41,512 nucleotides of DNA from JANXQG01 sp037147235 (GTDB lineage Bacteria; Planctomycetota; Planctomycetia; Pirellulales; Thermoguttaceae), in NCBI GenBank assembly GCA_037147235.1, contig JBAWVO010000020.1:1-41512 (forward strand). Direction: 5' to 3'. Shown in pieces: positions 38,977 to 41,512 of the stretch. Position numbers and translations under genes: made by a program. The number at the start of each line of letters is the position of its first letter. The stretch's first letter is position 1. The notes below the pieces were generated by a model. The model was not told the origin of the DNA and searched no databases. It saw only the letters and a program-made list of their open reading frames with translations.

Positions 38977-41331
38977 GTGAAGGTCAACTATTTAACACTA
39001 CTCGCGGGAGCAACGATGATGCTGCTCTTCGCGGCGACAACGCAAGCCGAGGAATCGGCCGCATCTGCCCTGGCAACGGACGCCAATACGGCTCCGGCAG
39101 CCAAGGCGCAAACGGCAACCACCGCGCAAGTCGCGGCGTACCGAAGCGACACCGTCGCCTATTGCGACGAATGCGATCCGGTGCAAGATTTTATTTTACG
39201 TGCCGGGGCTTGGGGAATACATGCGACAGGCTCGCCGAACAAAGTCGGCGAATACCAGAGTCTGATGTCCTCGCCCTTCTGGGACGTTGACGGCATCTGG
39301 AGCAACGGTGAGCGCACCGTCGATGTCACCCTTACCGGCACCGACAACGAAACCAGCGATGCGCGAGTCCATTACTTCGGCTCGCACATGCAGGCCGACG
39401 TCGATTATCTGCGATTCGAGCACCAACTCGATGCCCATGATTACGCGGGCTGGAACTACCGAGGCAACAATACGGTCGGCCCGTCGAATACGACAACTTC
39501 GTCTCAGGACCGTAAAAGCATTGTTGTCTTCAGCAGGGACAACCCCAATCCGGGGGCGGATTATGCCATCCGCGTGCAGGAATTCAAGGCCAACTTCAAA
39601 GGCAACTTGACGGAGAATCTGAAGTGGCGAGTGAATGTCTTTGGTATCGACAAGGAAGGTGACCGGCAGGTCAACTCCTTCACGCACTGCTCGGCTGGCG
39701 CGTCGAACGGCTCGCAGATGGTCAATCCGACGACCGGAGTCCACAGCGCAGTGACGAACTCTCAGTTGACGAGCCAGTGCCACTCGGTCAGTCAGAGCCA
39801 GCACATTGACTGGCAGACGACCGAAGTGACTCCCTCGCTTGAATGGCGATTGGGATGTGACACGGCGGTCGAGTACTCGCACACCATCCGCGAGTTCAGC
39901 CAGAACGACCAGGCGGTGACCTATAACTATAAAGGCAGTGATGCCCTCTACACGGGCGACCCGACCAACATGGCCGGGTTGGCCATCGTGCCCAACAACC
40001 AAACGCAGATCGATCGCCTGAAGTTCTCGACCAAGATCGGCTGCGACACGGACGTCTACATGCTCGGCTATGCCGGCTACAACAAGGACGAACTTCGCGA
40101 CACCAGCCGGAACTTCAACGGTGCCGACCTGCGGATCACCAACAGTTCGCTGGAGAAGGTGACCTTAACCGGCCGCGGCAAGTACTACCGCGAGGACAGC
40201 ACCTTGCCGACCACGCAGTTGCCGGGCAACTTCTACGCCGAAGACAATGCCAACTTCAAAGACATGAGCGAGAGTGACCAGATCAATCGTGAAGTACATA
40301 CCTTCGGCCTCGATGCCCGGTGGCGTCCGTTCCAGGATGAGTGCGGCACACTCCGCAGCCGGATGGCAATCGTCGGCGGCTACGAATACAGCACGCTCAT
40401 GCGCGAGAATGCAGGTGCCGAACTCACGGCTGCCAATAACGGCGCATTCGTGGTCAATGGCGGCACGGCGAACGGCAGCGTGTTTACCCAGCCCAACTCG
40501 AACAAGAATACCTTCGTGGTCGGCGTGGAAGAGAAGTGGTCTGCTTGCTGGAACACGTACATCCGCTACAAGTATATTCAAACGAAATATCCGCTTTACG
40601 GCATAACGCCTGAAGCGGGAACATCGGTCGATTTCGCGCTGAATAGCAACCTGCCCACGCAGGAAAACCGGATCGAGATCGGTGGGACTTGGACCCCGAC
40701 CGACACACTCATGATCAATGCCACGGTCTACATCGAGAACGCACTGAATGATGCGCCCTATGTGAAATACACGAGTAACTCTCTGCCGTTCGTCGTGAGC
40801 ACTTGGTGGGCGCCAACGGAGTGCTGGTCACTATCGGCTGGGGCTGCCGTGATGGACGGTTATATCAACCAGGATGTCTCGCTGGGGCAACTTCGTCCGA
40901 TTCCCTCAACCGACGTCAGCGGAGTCACTGCGCCCTGGAAGTATAACAGTAGCTCGGACGTCTTCAACCTCGGATCCCGCTACATGATCACCGAGAAGGC
41001 CAGCCTGAGCGGCGATTTCGAGTATGTGCATGGACTGAACTCCACCTTTGGCCCGGTCGATCCGTCGTTGTCGACGCCGATCGTGCCGGGTGCGCCGCCA
41101 ACAGTAGTACCACCGTATCCAAACGGTGCCCCAGCGGATCCTTATACGCTCGGCCAGTACTCACTGGTCAAGATGCAGTCGTTCCGTTTTGGCGCGGGGC
41201 TTGATTACCGCCTGCGGCCTCGCATCACGACGTATGCTCGCTACAATTACTACGATTATCAGGATATGACCTCCGGCTTGACCAGTGGCCAAGCCCACAT
41301 GATCCTGGGCGGGATGAGCGCGACGTTCTAA
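38977..41331 (+). CDS. MtrB/PioB-family outer-membrane beta-barrel
   Basis: 784 residues starting with GTG at 38977, with GGGGAG upstream, 65 bases after the cytochrome stop. Signal peptide: MKVNYLTLLAGATMMLLFAATTQAEE. A CDEC motif (Cys63, Cys66; VAYCDECDPVQDF) corresponds to the N-terminal CxxC of Shewanella MtrB. The rest alternates amphipathic strands with Asn/Thr/Gly-rich turns (for example KLNVFGIDKEGDRQVNS-like, YTLGYAGYNKDEL-like and FGLDARWRPFQ segments) and ends in Phe, as required for assembly by BamA. The expected role is a sheath for the multiheme cytochrome. Identification rests on operon context, length, CxxC and barrel character; overall sequence divergence from Shewanella cannot be measured here. 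Confidence 0.87.
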   Translation: MKVNYLTLLAGATMMLLFAATTQAEESAASALATDANTAPAAKAQTATTAQVAAYRSDTVAYCDECDPVQDFILRAGAWGIHATGSPNKVGEYQSLMSSPFWDVDGIWSNGERTVDVTLTGTDNETSDARVHYFGSHMQADVDYLRFEHQLDAHDYAGWNYRGNNTVGPSNTTTSSQDRKSIVVFSRDNPNPGADYAIRVQEFKANFKGNLTENLKWRVNVFGIDKEGDRQVNSFTHCSAGASNGSQMVNPTTGVHSAVTNSQLTSQCHSVSQSQHIDWQTTEVTPSLEWRLGCDTAVEYSHTIREFSQNDQAVTYNYKGSDALYTGDPTNMAGLAIVPNNQTQIDRLKFSTKIGCDTDVYMLGYAGYNKDELRDTSRNFNGADLRITNSSLEKVTLTGRGKYYREDSTLPTTQLPGNFYAEDNANFKDMSESDQINREVHTFGLDARWRPFQDECGTLRSRMAIVGGYEYSTLMRENAGAELTAANNGAFVVNGGTANGSVFTQPNSNKNTFVVGVEEKWSACWNTYIRYKYIQTKYPLYGITPEAGTSVDFALNSNLPTQENRIEIGGTWTPTDTLMINATVYIENALNDAPYVKYTSNSLPFVVSTWWAPTECWSLSAGAAVMDGYINQDVSLGQLRPIPSTDVSGVTAPWKYNSSSDVFNLGSRYMITEKASLSGDFEYVHGLNSTFGPVDPSLSTPIVPGAPPTVVPPYPNGAPADPYTLGQYSLVKMQSFRFGAGLDYRLRPRITTYARYNYYDYQDMTSGLTSGQAHMILGGMSATF

Positions 41332-41362
41332 ACAACGCCTGACTGAAAGAAGTGGACGCCTC

Positions 41363-41392
41363 GCGGGGCAACAGGATTTCCTGTTGCCCCGC
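41363..41392 (+). terminator. Hairpin after the electron-conduit operon
   Basis: GCGGGGCAACAGG and CCTGTTGCCCCGC form a perfect 13-base-pair stem with a four-base loop, 31 bases after the barrel stop. There is no T-run, so it may be an RNA 3' stabiliser or a Rho-assisted site instead of a simple intrinsic terminator. The sequence to the window end contains one more short hairpin (GGGGCATTTATGCCCC) and no gene. Confidence 0.6.
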
Positions 41393-41512
41393 AGCGTTGG
41401 TAGAGGACCCAAACGGGGTCTCGTGGAGAATACGACAGTGATCGGTGGAACCGAGGGAGGGGCATTTATGCCCCTTTTCCGCGAAGCGGTACTAGGCCCG
41501 TGCTTTAGCACG

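Noticed and set aside
1..41512. tRNA or rRNA genes, replication origin
   Set aside because: No cloverleaf, rRNA segment or DnaA-box cluster was recognised by eye; a covariance-model scan could not be run.

Overview
The window looks like a chromosomal segment of a Planctomycetota bacterium, probably near Pirellulales. The signs are a formylglycine-type sulfatase, a Tat-exported Gfo/Idh/MocA oxidoreductase, an exported leucine-rich-repeat protein, an alanine/cysteine repeat protein, an NfeD-FloA locus, and many short palindromic repeats between and even inside genes. This placement is inference from gene content; there is no rRNA or other phylogenetic marker, and no tRNA gene was seen.

Layout. 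(1) 1-222: broken end of a repetitive beta-solenoid-type surface protein. (2) 224-5648, minus strand: a tightly overlapped operon of a SAM-dependent methyltransferase, a double-cubane-cluster-type protein, two more 2-hydroxyacyl-CoA dehydratase-family subunits and their ATP-dependent activase. This is an archerase-type low-potential reduction system of unknown substrate. (3) 5841-7202: two small exported proteins. (4) 7397-10299: infC and thrS. (5) 10300-11036: nested repeats, including a MITE-like element with a target duplication. (6) 11037-14964: a membrane glycosyltransferase and a WecA-like/GT2 fusion. (7) 15330-15981: a PIN toxin/antitoxin pair. (8) 16316-21040: LRR protein, Gfo/Idh oxidoreductase and sulfatase, separated by repeats. 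(9) 21055-25799: ald, a DUF4160/HTH pair followed by an ald 3' remnant, purE-mtnA, and a superoxide dismutase with a Tat leader. (10) 26025-32918: Cys-rich protein, lipoprotein, miaA, ornithine cyclodeaminase family, OPT transporter. (11) 33203-36724: metalloprotease, nfeD, floA and a partner membrane protein. (12) 37358-41331: a 14-heme MtrA/DmsE-like cytochrome, predicted lipoprotein, with an MtrB/PioB-like outer-membrane barrel, a candidate trans-outer-membrane electron conduit.

How the genes fit together. The minus-strand reductase operon is the best candidate for uncharacterised chemistry: the activase would drive ATP-dependent single-electron transfer into one or more Fe-S dehydratase or double-cubane partners, with a methyltransferase co-translated. 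The cytochrome/barrel pair at the other end would move electrons across the outer membrane. Together they suggest a facultative or anaerobic redox lifestyle, while the superoxide dismutase points to oxygen exposure. Repeats are a major theme: at least six families recur, one supplies codons inside a dehydratase subunit, others supply C-termini of two genes, and one copy has been split by a MITE-like insertion.
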